A DNA stretch of 64,000 nt. Origin: Ulota crispa. Its lineage: Eukaryota > Streptophyta > Bryopsida > Orthotrichales > Orthotrichaceae. Each line of letters opens with the position of its first letter. Within the stretch, counting starts at the first letter, position 1. The notes below the pieces were generated by a model that did no database searches, was not told where the DNA came from, and saw nothing but the letters and a program-made list of their open reading frames with translations. The translations under genes were made by a program, and so were the position numbers. The DNA is taken from assembly GCA_963920765.1 (NCBI GenBank), contig OY987248.1:14852539-14916538 (forward strand). The letters are read 5' to 3'. This document shows positions 1 through 11,503 of this stretch, piece by piece.

Positions 1-86
1 AGGAAGGACATGCAGACCGACGACCTGTCACACGATTATTTGGAGAGAGACCGAGGGGGAGATGGTAACGATGTCTACAGCTCGTG

Positions 87-3000
87 CTAGGTTGAAGAAC
101 AAAACCCGAGTAAGTTATTATAATTAGCGCTTACGTGCAATGAAGTCGGTTCGCGAGGAATCGTTTGAGGGTTCTGGACACTGTTGCTAGCCACCAGCTC
201 CATGGAGTTATTGAGATTACGACTGAGTTGATTCATAGCCTGTTCGTGATCTTCAGGCATCCCGGCCATCTGAGAAGGGATGGAATTCATGTCAAGTGGA
301 ACTCTTAATGACGGGCTTGCTAGATACTGCATAGTTACGGAGTTTTATTTTATGGTAAATGAACGGGGTTTCTAAGGTTCCTTAACAAAATGGTGAAAAA
401 ATGCTGTTGCCTACCTCTACCTCTTTGCACTGTTCCTGCATGTCTAGTTGGGTACGCAACATGCTGTTTTTCTCCCGCAAACTCTCCAGCTGCAATATGA
501 AATACTCCATCTCCTCCTCTTTCTCCTTCACAAGCTTAAAAGCCTTCGCACACTCTTGTTCAATTTCCATTGCCTGCAACATTGCCCGCTATGAAATTGG
601 GTGACAAACGATAAACAAATCACAGCCAGGGATACTAGATGCTACAAAAAGAGTGATATGTTCAATCAATTTCTAGCCTGTACTAGCTCCAAGTCTTCAT
701 TCCTGAAACGACCAAAACTGTTTAAAATGATAAATTTGATTGATTACATCAGAAGATTATATCTTCAGAGAGGGCCAGATTGAAATTATCAGGATCAGTA
801 ATGTTAGTCAAAAATTGAAATAAATTGCACAAAAGAAAGACCCTACATGGCCTACTCAAAACTGCTGAAAAAAAAACCGTTAGGCCCGATTTGGGCCTCC
901 TGGTTTGAAGTGTTAAGAATTATATTTACGATGGGTTTCAGAGAGAGATATATTCACCTTGCTCGCTTCAATTTGAGCTTTTCTAGCGGCCTCCTTTTGT
1001 TTCTCCAGCTCCCCTTTCAAAAGCTCAAGCTGGCCAATCAATGTGATTTTCTCCACATTCAGCCCATCTATCACTTGAGAATATCGAACCTGCTCTACAT
1101 TATGACTTTCGGTCTCTACTATCTTCTTCTTGCATTCTAGAAGCTCCTTGGTAACTGCCTCCAGTCGCAACAGGAGCTCCTCCTTCTCTTGGGTAACTTT
1201 CTCCAAGCCTTCCCTACTCCTCGTCAAGTCCGCTTCAAGCTCTTCCCTGACTTCCAACCTTCGCTTCAATTCCTCTATTTGCATGGTCGCCGAGTGCAGG
1301 GCTTCGTTCTCTATTGTCCATTTCTCCAGAACGTTTTGATCCGTTACCAATCCTTCACCAGTTTCCATGTTGTTCTCAATCTTTTGAAGTTGTTTGGTAT
1401 GCAACTCATGCTGGGCAAGTAACGGAGCCGTCTCTTCCGTCAATATCGTCACGACATCTACAGATTTGGCGGAGGATTTCTTGACTGCTTCAGGCTCCCT
1501 GTGAACACTTTCGCCCTTCGCCGTTTGTCTGTCAGGTTCAGAGCGTAAGGAAAATAACGCAGTACTAAGTTTCCTGTTCTCAATTTCAGTATGCCGAAGC
1601 TGGCCATTCAGCCTTTCCACCTCTGTTTGAAGTTTCCTCACAACGATGAGAGCATCCTCTGCACAACTGAAGCTTGTCAATACTGGGATTGAAAGAAGAG
1701 AAAGTCAGAGAGTTGTTAAGAAAGAGAATTTCAGAATTCCCAATCAGCAGTCTCTTGTAGTGAAATCCTTCACTCGAGGCTTCATGTTCTGCAACAGAGC
1801 TCGATAAGCATTTCAGATGAACTGTACTGAATGACCAAACTACAGAGCCTCTACTCACCTAGTTGTTCGTTTGCAAGAGATTCCTGCCGTTTCACCAGGC
1901 CAAATGACACCTGGAGCTTCGACATTTCGTAAGCGCCTTGAACAAGACTCATTTTGTGAGCTCTCGCACACTGCGAAATGCCAGGAATGTATCAAATGCT
2001 CCGCATAGCAATACGTAACGTCGAATAGGTCTCCAGCAAGCGGTGTAAGCATGAATTTTCCAAATGACTATGATCACTGCTATTTGAATGCAAAAGGGGT
2101 CCACTTGAAGTGATCTATAGCCTTCCAGTTACAAGTTCTATTATACATTCAGACGTGGTGAATTTATTCTGATCTCAACAGATTCAACTCGTGTTACCAA
2201 AGATCGCTCCACAGCTCAAAACAAACTCCGAAAATCACACTTCAAACATAAGTTCAACTGGTTGAAGTGACGCAAATAGTATTATATATCTTCGTAGCTC
2301 AAAATTTCAGACCACGAATAAGGTTTATTATCGTCGCTACCATCAGTAGTTTGGAGAAGGACAGGGACATCTCGCCACTTATAGTTTATGATCTTAAGAG
2401 CCTTCCATGTTTAATTGATGTTAGCACTGATGAACGTCGCCAGATAGAATGAGAGTATCATATAAAATGCAAACGAAAGTAGCGCAAGTGCAGAAGTATG
2501 CCACTAACTTCGTAAAGCTCCTTCTCCAGTTGCCGTCTCTCAACTTCCCACGACTTCATCTCTTCTAAGTAAAATGGTTCCCCATCCCTTTCTGCTACGT
2601 CTGCTGTCGAAACCACCGTGTCTTTCTGTGAAACAAGAAATTCAGGTGTGAGTCAAAATGTGGATGTAAATCAAGGGCTCCTACAATAGTACAATCTTTG
2701 GAAACCAACGCTGTACGAGGATCCATCTTCCAGTGCGTGAGCTCACCAAACCAAATGGTACCAGAGAAACGAAACACTCTCGTGTTCACAATCTTCAACT
2801 CCTAGACTGCATTTTTTTCGATTCTGTTCAGAGAGCCTTTGCTCCAAAGCTCTGTACATACTAAAAAGCGTGTAAACAGGTTCAACTCAGTTCTAAATCA
2901 GAGCTGGAGAAGTAGAATTTCCCGTTTCCTAGTATCAATTGGCCAAACTCTTCAACAATAGGTACCGAAAGGATGTATTGCAGGTAAAATTCACTAACTG

Positions 3001-3355
3001 GCTTCGTACGAGACTTATCTCGTTGCTCAAAACAAACATGCGAACAATTTGATCAGTACATCTTTTGGAGAAGTGGGGAAAACCGGTGAAACAGAATCTG
3101 CAACTCACTTAAGCAAACAACAACGCCCTAAAGAAAACCAAAAGAAAGGACTCTGGCCACAGCTTCAAATCGATATTCCAATGAGAGTGATTCAACATGA
3201 ATACAATTGCACGCCTCCGACCTGTCCAAACGCCAAGTTACCAACGCAGAAACAAGAAAATAAAACTCTGAGAAAAAATTTGAAAGTACCTGCACACTCA
3301 CTCCCGCGATAGCTTCCTGCACCACTGGCTCACATTCTCCGATGCCGCCTTCCAT
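87..3355 (-). CDS. Coiled-coil protein, multi-exon, 3' end uncertain
   Basis: I do not recognise this protein. Six minus-strand exons join in frame: 3355-3290, 2625-2509, 1970-1859, 1682-958, 588-415 and 326 down to about 135. All introns are GT-AG, and about 462 residues are readable. The start is the ATG at 3355 (MEGGIGECEP), because the frame upstream has no ATG before a stop. From about residue 40 the chain is nearly all charged heptad-like sequence, for example EVERRQLEKELYE, LQTEVERLNGQL and LLKGELEKQKEAARKAQ, so a long coiled coil is expected. No motor, kinase or membrane segment is visible. The last exon either runs to a stop at 87 or splices at a GTAAGC donor (134-129) into a short tail ending near 36. 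It could be a structural, Golgi or cytoskeletal scaffold, which the sequence does not settle. The gene is head-to-head with the PDI gene. Confidence 0.72.
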
Positions 3356-3944
3356 TGCGCTCAACCAAATCTGGCGCAACAAATTCTTCACGACACTGCT
3401 ACGCAACGCCTCATAGCACCAGCACTTCCGCTAACACAAAAGAAATACGACCATGAAAACACCAGAAAAGTTCGAAAACTTGCAAAACAAATTCCAATGC
3501 CGCTCTTAATCGTCCTGGAGAATTTCAAAAAACACTTCAAGCTCGGCAACGATCTTACTACTCCTCTGCAAGAAATCTCGACACTCGGTGTGAGAATCGT
3601 GTGCAAGTAGCTTGGAGGTGACAATTAAAGAGAAGAACAGAAAAGAGTCGTTGATGGCGGTTTGAAAGGTTTGAAAAACTTTGCTTTCAGTCTCCCCGCC
3701 CGCCCTTCGGAGCCGGAGACAAGTTTTAACTGAAACGGTCGTGCCTTGAGGATTAGATTCTACGTAGAACTGTCGTCGTCGAAGCCTCCGTGATGTCCTT
3801 TTCCTAACAGAAACGGTCGTGCCCTGGGGTTTAGATTCTACGTAGAACTGTCGTCGTCGAAGCCTTCTTCCTGTGCTTGGCTTTCGTGTGCTCTGTTTTG
3901 CTTGCCTCACTTGCAGGCCGACTGATGCATCGTTAAGCTTAGCT
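3356..3944. promoter_or_regulatory. Shared head-to-head promoter with a direct repeat
   Basis: The start codons of the coiled-coil gene (3355, minus) and the PDI gene (3945, plus) are 589 bp apart, so both promoters and leaders must lie here. The segment holds two near-identical copies of a ~56-bp sequence at 3732-3787 and 3810-3865, period 78 bp. Each starts GAAACGGTCGTGCC and ends GTCGTCGTCGAAGCC, with an internal palindrome TTCTACGTAGAA. The repeat lies in the half nearer the PDI gene and may be promoter or 5' leader. No clear TATA box was found. Bidirectional use is an inference from spacing. Confidence 0.5.
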
Positions 3945-6900
3945 ATGGCGGTATCTCCGAGAGTCTTACACGTCTGGTTGTGTTTGGCTCTCCTAAACTT
4001 TCCTGGCTTTTATGCGCAAGAGCTTACCGAGAAGGAAACTGTTTCAATTGGAGAGAGTGTACCCGCGAGCAGTTTCTATGGACGCGTTGTGGAGCTCACG
4101 GAAGAGAGCTTGGACACGACAATTGCCAAACATGATTACGTCTTGGTCGACTTCTATGCGCCCTGGTGTGGCCATTGCAAGCGCCTCGCGCCTCAGGTAA
4201 GCTATCTAATCCGTGCATATCCGAATTACGCCCTTGTTTGTGTGCAAGTTTCTCATACAAACTATTCACATCAGGATTTCTCCTTTCCATAATAAAATAA
4301 ATTTCTCACAATATTCTCGATCGCGATTCTGATATCGCGTTTTTTCTGCGACGCCTGCTTCGACACGACACTCCGCTTCCTTCTTAAACTCTCTCTTGTT
4401 TGTGAAAATTGCGACTTGTGTATCTATCTTCAGCTTCTAAGTTTAGGTAGATTTCAGTTTACACGGCGGTCAAAACATGCTTCAATTCCTATCAAAGTCC
4501 TTACTAAGATAGTCTATTTGTAGAAATGTCACATTGTGCACAAAATTGTTGGAATCCAGTGCGTATCCGAATTACGCTCGGCAGACCTTGTTGTGTGCAA
4601 ACTTTTCACTACGAGATTCTCCTTTCCGTAATAAAATAAAATTCTCACAATATTCTCGAACGATATCGCGTTTTTCTGAAACGCCTGCTTCGACACGACA
4701 CTCCGCTTTCTTCTTTATCTCTCTCTTGATTGCGACTTGTGTATCTATGTTCAGCTTCCAGGTAGATTTCAGTTTATGCGACGGTCAAAACATGCTTCAG
4801 TTCCTATCAGAGTCTTTACTAAGATATTCTGTATGTAGAAAATTTGCATTGTGCACTAGTTGTTGGAATCCAGTTCATTAATCACCGAGACGAAGTGAAA
4901 TTTGCATAGAGAGCGCACTTTGTCTTCCTATCTAATCCTCTGTTTCTCGCATCGGAACGAAATGCAAAGCAATAGGAGTGAGTTTTGAAATCCAAAGAAA
5001 TTTGTTGCAATCAACTCGGACTTCTCCTACGAATCAGATGAAGAAGATTATGAGTTTCATACGCGACACATAAGATTTTTTTTTTACCCTGTCTCAGTAG
5101 TCTTCTGATAGGGTTTGCTTTTCTTTTTCATGTTCCTCTTTGCAGCTGGACATCGCAGCACCTGTGCTTGCGAAAGACTCACGGCCAATCCTTTTGGCTA
5201 AAATCGACGCGGAGAAATACGCAAGAGTTGCTGTTCAGTATGAAATAAGGTATATACATATGTATGGAATTTCGTCTTCAAGGATCTATAGGTTTTTTTG
5301 CAAGGGACTTGCGTTTTGCAGGTAGCATTGTTTTTGACGTCGTATTGTGTTTTTTTGTGTTTCTGTTTGCACGTGGCTTGCGTTTTGCAGCTGGCATTGT
5401 TTTTGACGCCGTTTTCTGTTGTTTTTTTGTGTTTTTGTTGTGCCAGTAGCTTGCGTTTTGCAGCTGGCATTGTTTTTGACGCCGTTTTGTGTGTGTTTTT
5501 TTTGGTGTTTCTGTTTGCCAGTGGCTTTCCGACGCTGAAGTTTTTCATCAATGGCTTCCCTACAGATTACACCGGGCCTCGGAAAGCGGATGGCATCGTT
5601 TCTTACTTGAGGCGGTTGTCGGCACCTTCCATCGAGCAGCTGGACTCTGAAGCCGGCCTCCGAGCGTTTGTGAAATCCATTGGTCCAGAGATCCCGCTCT
5701 TCGTGGGGTTCGGGCTTAAGGTCACCGACTTGGAAGAGCTCGCCACGAAGTTCCGAACTAAAGCTTGGTTTGCTGTGATGGAGATGTTCTCCGACAATGT
5801 CATGGAGAGCTTTGATTTCGACAAGGGCCCTGCCATTGTGGTCATGCGTGGCGAGCATGGCGAGAGATCCACGTTTTATGGTCCTTTTGAAGGTTGGTGA
5901 CGCTAACTCCCAGTAACCCTCACAAGAAAAAAAACACATTAGCACTTCAAGTGGGGAATGCTATACCCTGAGCGGAGATCCAAATTTCACCTATAGCTGT
6001 GTACATAGGGTCCTATAATTGTGCGTTTTAAACTTGGGAAAATTTCATGGATACCTCTGAAGTTTGCAATCTTTTCTTAGATACCCCTGGTTTTTTCAGA
6101 AATTTCAGAAATATCCTTGGACCAAACTTTTCAGGCGTTTGTTTTGTTGTGCATGCCACTTCCCTTCTTCCTTTGTGCGTACGCATAACAAGAAAGAAAG
6201 AAGTAGTGTGCTCACAAAGGGAGAAGGAAGTGACATGCACAAGAAAAAAAATGCCTGAAAATTTTGGTCCAAGGGTATTTGTGAAATTTCTGAAAAAGCA
6301 GGGGTATCTATGAAAATATGGCAAACTTAAGGGGTACCCATGAAATTTTCCCTTTAAACTTTTATCTCTTGAAAAAATTGCCGTTTTTTTAAGATTTTCG
6401 ATTGATTTTGAGCTTGGAATTGGTCCCAATCTTGGCTCACCACTCATGGCTCAACGTTTTATGCTCACAAAACAGTGTCATCCCACTTCAAGTTTCACAA
6501 ACGAAAACAAAAAAGCACCAAACAAAAGAAAACTAAAAAATCCCCAAATTTTCGCTTATCTTTTGAGCTCTGTAGTGAGTTTCAAAATTTCAAAGATTTC
6601 TCAACAAAACGTGTTTTTCTCCCTCTATCCCTCTTTGAAGTAGAAGATTTCCTTCTTTCTCATGGTGGTTCCACGTCTGGTTTCACGCCTGGTTTCTTGT
6701 CTTTTCCCTCAATTTCTCACGCAAGAGAGCCCATATCTGCCTGGCTAGGTTCGTAGAAAACTTTCCGAGTTTCTCTTGAGAAAATGTAACTTTGCATTAT
6801 AAAACTCCTTTTTTCTCATGTAAAAGCACCTCAAACAAATTCTGTCTTTTCTTGAGATTTTAAACCCTGTGTTACATGCTATGTTATATTCACTGATTTT

Positions 6901-8714
6901 TTAACGATAGAATAATATATAGCCCCATTAGGATTATATGTTTTCCATTACAATGTCACTATTTTTCTTAATTGTGTCACTATTATTTGATGTAATAACT
7001 CCCTTTCGTTTAAATTAATGCTGCTTTTATAATGTGACAGGTTTGTTTTATGTACACCCTTGGAAGTACTATTCACACGAATTTGTTGTTATAAGGCGAA
7101 CTACTTGGGGTCTATGATATCTCTCTCTACTCAATGCTTACTATGGGTGTATGTGGCAGCGGAGTATGTGGAGGAATTTGTGCAACAAAATTTGCTTCCA
7201 CTTGTTACTCCTATGACCGGGGACACTCTAAGGCCAGTGAAGGAAGACGGGCGTCCAGTGGTCGTAGCTGTACTGGACTCTGAGAGTACACCTGAAGCCA
7301 AGCTCTTCATCAAAAAACTGAAAATGGCTGCTCCTGCGCATCGGAAGTTTGTGTTCGCATACGTCGTTGCCTCTGATTGGCCAGAGTTTCTGCGTCCTTT
7401 CCACATCAAGAAAGACACCAAGCTTCCCACCGTGTTTGTCTGGAATGACGACACATTTGTGATGGTGAGAGTTCTTATTTCTTCATTTTCTTTTAGCTAT
7501 AATTAAAAGTCTCATTTTTAACTTGTTCAAAATCAAACGAGTAAGCTGATTTAGTCCTAACCCTTCAATACGTTGAAGAATGTGTTACAAATAAAAAGTT
7601 ATACCCAGGCATGAAACGTATTGTTGATTCTAGTATAGCCCATAGTAATTGCACAAAAGAACGCATGTTCTTTTCCAACTTGAGGGTCCATTCAATTTCC
7701 AACTTGGCTAGAATGACCACTAGTAACCAATTCTATCCAAGTTGGATGAACTCCTTGGTTGAAACAAGACATGATTTCTATTACTCCATTTATTCCATGA
7801 TTGATTATATGTTGAAAAAGCTTCGTAACAGTGATTTAAAGTGAATCAGTATGAAGAATTTGTTCACACCATGTTACACTATTTTGGTATTTGATTGAAT
7901 CATAGAGCAAGCAGTGTAGTGATTTTAGACAGACCAATTCCTTATGAAAGTTGCTAGCAAGCTTGTTTGTTAACCACCTGTTTTGGTAGTTAACCCGGTA
8001 GTACTCAAGATTAGCCGCTAGATAAATATAGTGTATTACTACCGAGTAGGGATTAGGTCAAGAGCCGGACAACCAACCTAAACCTCGGTTCTTAACCATA
8101 AAGAGCCCAACCTTAGAGGAAGAGGCTTGAGCTCATTTCTCTTAAACCCATGTTGGTAGTAACGTTTTTTTTTAATCTTGAATCCGATTGATAACCTAAT
8201 CTGATTTTCAGTTCAAGAAGGATTTTGGAGATGTTCTGAATAAACTACCGAGTCTGCTTAGGTTATTATATAGTATAGACAAAAGTAGATATTCAGATTT
8301 ATTTGTTATTAGTTGTGTTGATTAAGTTACCGATTAACATCGTTCAAAGCCCTTTTTTGCATGAATCTGACGTTGAATGGATTTTGTGTGCACATGAAAC
8401 AGAGCAACACCACAGATGCATTTGTGGGAAATTCCATGGAGTCTGAACTAGCGAAGCTGTTGCAAGGATTCAAAGACAACTCTCTCAAGCTGCATAAAAT
8501 GCGAGCTCCATCGTTGTATGAGCGAGCCACTGCTAATTTAGGGCTTACAGCTACTTACGTGATCTTGGTTGTTGCCGTGTTGGTCATGTTGTTAAGGAGT
8601 TTGGATTACAGTGCTTTTCAGGAGGATCGGGTGGAGTACAAGGGTTCTAGCGCTGGCAGATGGGCTGAAACTAGGCCTCTCAGAGTACCAGGAGGCGAGG
8701 TCAAGCGAGATTGA
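3945..8714 (+). CDS. PDIL5-2: Membrane-anchored protein disulfide isomerase, PDIL5-2 type
   Basis: This thiol-disulfide oxidoreductase of the ER forms or shuffles disulfides in secretory proteins. Five exons (3945-4196, 5146-5249, 5522-5892, 7160-7464, 8403-8714) join in frame to 447 residues, close to the ~440 of Arabidopsis PDIL5-2. Residues 1-25 are a signal peptide ending near GFYAQ. One thioredoxin domain follows, with active site WCGHCK (CGHC at 75-78) and the cis-proline region GFPTLKFF after the exon 2/3 join. A non-catalytic thioredoxin-like middle region comes next. A single membrane segment near the C-terminus (TYVILVVAVLVMLL) precedes a basic cytosolic tail ending VKRD, without KDEL. 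An in-frame ATG exists at 3873, but 3945 gives the cleaner signal peptide. Intron 1 and intron 2 carry tandem repeats, and intron 3 holds a foldback transposon. The family call is firm; the exact orthology is inferred. Confidence 0.93.
4213..4876 (+). repeat. Tandem duplication in PDI intron 1
   Basis: Two head-to-tail copies of ~320-345 bp (about 4213-4560 and 4561-4876) fill most of intron 1. Both begin with a form of GTATCCGAATTACG, share CCTGCTTCGACACGACACTCC and GGTCAAAACATGCTTCA, and end TTGGAATCCAGT. Copy 2 is shorter through several small deletions. The second copy carries no extra splice junction that would add coding sequence. Confidence 0.85.
5308..5524 (+). repeat. 70-75-bp tandem repeat running into the exon 3 acceptor
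   Basis: Three units start at about 5308, 5378 and 5450, each with CTTGCGTTTTGCAG, GGCATTGTTTTTGACG and a T-rich stretch. The real 3' splice site (AG at 5520-5521) is in the equivalent place at the end of the third unit. The second unit ends in a similar GCCAG (AG at 5445-5446) that could act as an alternative acceptor 75 nt upstream. The frame stays open between the two. Confidence 0.85.
5975..6480. repeat. Old dispersed repeat split by a MULE foldback
   Basis: The flanks of the 6036-6352 element (GTGTACATAGGGTCCTATAATT before it, CTTGAAAAAATTGCC and TTGGCTCACCACTCATGG after it) match an uninterrupted copy at about 61955-62160. The repeat is therefore older than the insertion. Its class is not clear. 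Confidence 0.6.
6036..6352. mobile_element. Mutator-like foldback MITE, copy 1 (PDI intron 3)
   Basis: A 317-bp element with long inverted arms: GGGAAAATTTCATGGATACC at the left, its complement at the right. It has an exact 9-bp target duplication TTTAAACTT at 6027-6035 and 6353-6361. A 9-bp duplication is typical of Mutator-like elements. It has no coding capacity. Related copies lie at 40152-40460 and 43912-44221. Confidence 0.85.
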
Positions 8715-9311
8715 TAAAATGAAGAAATTTTGATGTTTCGTAGTTTAGCTCCAAGGGTTTTTCTTGTGGACGCTTTTGTCTGAATAGTCACAGTACTCCG
8801 TGATTTGCATTATTTGTAATGCAAATCCTTTTTTTTATTATAGCTTACTTTGGATAGAAAATGTAGAAATTTGTATAGAAGCATTTTTGGTTAATATTGG
8901 TAGCAGGAATGTTTTGCCATGTTTTAGAGGTAGTAGGGAAAAGAGACTGTTTTGAGGTTTCTGTGCTTGAGGGGCCAAGGTATGTTTTTTTGCTTGGTGT
9001 TACTAGTGGTGTTGGTGAGGGTTGTAGGATTGAATTTAGGTACACCCTATTGGACTTGTTAACACCTAAATGTATACTACAAATATATGTTTATCATATT
9101 ATGGCAATGTGGAGTAAAGCGAGAAGCTACTTTCAGGAAGTTTGAGTAGGTACCTTACTCAAAAAGCAAGCCATTGTTACAGGAACAAAGCCTTTTGTAG
9201 CTTGAGTGCTTCATTTTGACCCATATGGAAGACTATTAGCAAAAAAACACTCACTTCAGCACTATGATAAAAGTTTATGGTGGGTAGAAGTGTAGTAGTA
9301 ATTGCCATGTA
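8715..9311. other. Gene-free stretch after the PDI gene
   Basis: It probably holds the PDI 3' untranslated region. A 10-bp palindrome with 6-nt loop (GATTTGCATT / AATGCAAATC, about 8801-8826) followed by a T-run lies 90 bp past the stop. Nothing else was recognised. Confidence 0.4.
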
Positions 9312-9944
9312 CAGTCGGGTACAGTAATCTTACGAATTTTTTCGCAGTGAAATTTCAGCCAATAGTTCAGCAACTTTGGGAAGTCATATCTTTCTCAAAA
9401 ATTGTTCAATTTTGAAATCGCAAATTGCATTGGAATCACATAGAAGAGTACTACATGATTTGATAAAAAAAAAAAAACTGAAATTTTACAAATGATAAAA
9501 AACGTTTGGCTACTTCCTATATTGTGTCTACCATCTAGTATTTCCATCTCTTGCAAAAATCACCACTTGAATTGATTGGGCATACTTGTAATAAGAGTTT
9601 TTAATTGCTCCATGGATACCTCATCCCATACTCTTTGAATGATGTGTATCATTTCTTGCTTGTTCTTTGGCCGTTGGTGGTGGTGTAGCTCAATCAAATT
9701 CAAGCGGTTATTTTGACAAGAGGTGGAAATACACTATATAGGAAGTAACCCAATTTTTTTTATCATTTATAAAATTTCAGATTTTTTTTTTTAATCAAAT
9801 CATGTAGTACCCTTGAGTAGTATTCCAAAACAATTTTTGGTTTCAAAAACAGACAATTTTTGAGGAAGTTATGGCCTTTGGAAGGTCTTGAAGTTGGCTG
9901 AAGTTTTACTGCAAAAAATATTGTAAGCTTATTGTACCCAACTG
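9312..9944 (-). mobile_element. Tc1/mariner-type element, truncated transposase tail
   Basis: The ends are CAGTCGGGTACAGTAATC and, at the right, its near-complement ending GTACCCAACTG, flanked by TA on both sides (9310-9311, 9945-9946). The inverted similarity extends ~200 bp inward (AAATTTCAG, GAAGTAGCC-type blocks). The centre (about 9545-9715) reads on the minus strand as a Tc1-like transposase C-terminus with RLNLIELHHHQRPKNKQEM and LKTLITSMP. The first two catalytic acids are absent, so the copy is non-autonomous. Confidence 0.75.
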
Positions 9945-10114
9945 TACATATTGTGTACTTTATTTTTTTGGTGACATGTTAGTTTACAAACTTGTGTTGC
10001 ATATGCCCCAGTCATATGGAGTTCTTAGTGTTGTTTGTCCCTTGGAAGAAAGGCCTTGCAAGGCATCTAAGGGTGACTTCACTTCCCCACACTTGTTGGT
10101 GACCATTTGATTAA

Positions 10115-10347
10115 CCCCTAAAGGATGTTGCCTACCAAAAGTGTTGTTTGTATTCAGACAAGGATCATTTAATACTTGAAAAAATGGCTTTATGACAAAT
10201 ATCAAATTCCCCAAAAATCCTAATTTACCAATAGTATGTTCATGACTTGGCTTAAAATGTATAGCTCTAACAGGATTCATGTGCTACCTAAACACTCCAT
10301 CTGAATACAGCACAAGAGAGGGTATACAGTATAACATCCTATAGGGG
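10115..10347. mobile_element. Short piggyBac-type MITE
   Basis: It lies between TTAA (10111-10114) and TTGA (10348-10351, one change). The left end is CCCCTAAAGGATGTTG and the right end is the complement of CCCCTATAGGATGTTA. TTAA targets plus CCC-starting inverted ends are the piggyBac signature. There is no coding sequence. Confidence 0.7.
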
Positions 10348-10960
10348 TTGAGCAAAATTTATAAAATACGTTAGTTTGGTGTGATGTTACGTGCCAATTT
10401 GCTAAGTGCAAAAGAGTGGGACTGCTTTTACTCAAATGTTTTTTGAAATTCTCTTAGGGTTTTTATGATTCTAGTAGATGTGTGGAGATTTTTCTAAACA
10501 TTCCAAGCATATGTGCAACTTTGATGAAATTTGAAGAAGGATTCATGGTCATTTGGCCTAAAATCAAAAAAAAATTACTTGCAGCTATATGTTACACAAT
10601 CACAATTTTGAACTTTTTTTGAACTGTATTTCAAAACATACTTCATTTGTGAATAATGAATTGGTCAAAAATCACCTAGAAATTTACAAAAGGATGCATT
10701 ATTGCTTGGTTAGAGAAAATGCGTTTGTTTTGGATGATTTCATAATACTTATCCAAAATCAAAATGTTTGTGGATGTAAATAATGCCAATGTGTCATTTA
10801 AGATTCCAAGGTGCAATAACTTGGAAGACAAAAATTAAATCCCTACCTTTTAGAGTTTAACAAAAATAAAAACAACCTTATTATTTTTCCAGAAAGTGCC
10901 ACATGAGCATCACAAAATTACTTGTAAAAGCTTTAAAAGCTTTTATCGATCTATTTATAC

Positions 10961-10996
<36 letters not shown>

Positions 10997-11377
10997 GCTT
11001 ATATATATTACAATCCAACATTGAGCATGTGTTTTCAAAGGCAAAATTCAAAATCAAAATATGTTCTAATTAATGTGTTTGAATAAATCTTCTTCAATCC
11101 AAGCTCCTACATATTTGTGTACGTTGCCCTTGCATTCTCATGGTGTAAAAGGGACCTTTGTACAAGTGCTTGCACCTGGGTAGATCACTTAGAGCATTTT
11201 ACAAATGACGTGTGGCATTATATAGGGAGGGTTTTACTTATTGGAGATAAAAATTATAATAGAATTACAAATAATAAAGGGAACATTCAAAGTGGTAAAT
11301 CTAGTATAAGTAATATAGGGTCCCTAGAAATATGGGACATTACTTCTTTCTATATATAATATAGGGGTGATATATAT
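10348..11377. other. AT-rich gene-free stretch
   Basis: No gene or complete element was recognised. It includes the microsatellite at 10961-11012 and otherwise unstructured AT-rich DNA. Confidence 0.4.
10961..11012. repeat. CATA/AT microsatellite
   Basis: A run of CATA units passes into a pure AT run and then degenerate TATA sequence. Confidence 0.9.
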
Positions 11378-11503
11378 GGGTATGTTCACATTTGGTGTTA
11401 GAAGGGGTATTAGGGTGATGAATGTACTCTAAAGGTATGTCCAAAAACATTCAATTTTCCTTTGCTAATACCCCTCTTAACAGCAAGTGTTAACACTATG
11501 AAT
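11378..11503. mobile_element. Harbinger-type MITE, decayed copy
   Basis: The left end GGGTATGTTCACATTTGG matches the element at 25745-25866 and the outer shell at 26689-28686. The right end, AGCAAGTGTTAACACTATG, is diverged. The middle shares TATTAGGGTGATGAATGTA-type sequence with the 25.7-kb copy. Confidence 0.55.

Noticed and set aside
3506-3910. A 134-codon frame with internal repeats (RRQFYVES)
   Set aside because: It is the translation of the promoter direct repeat.
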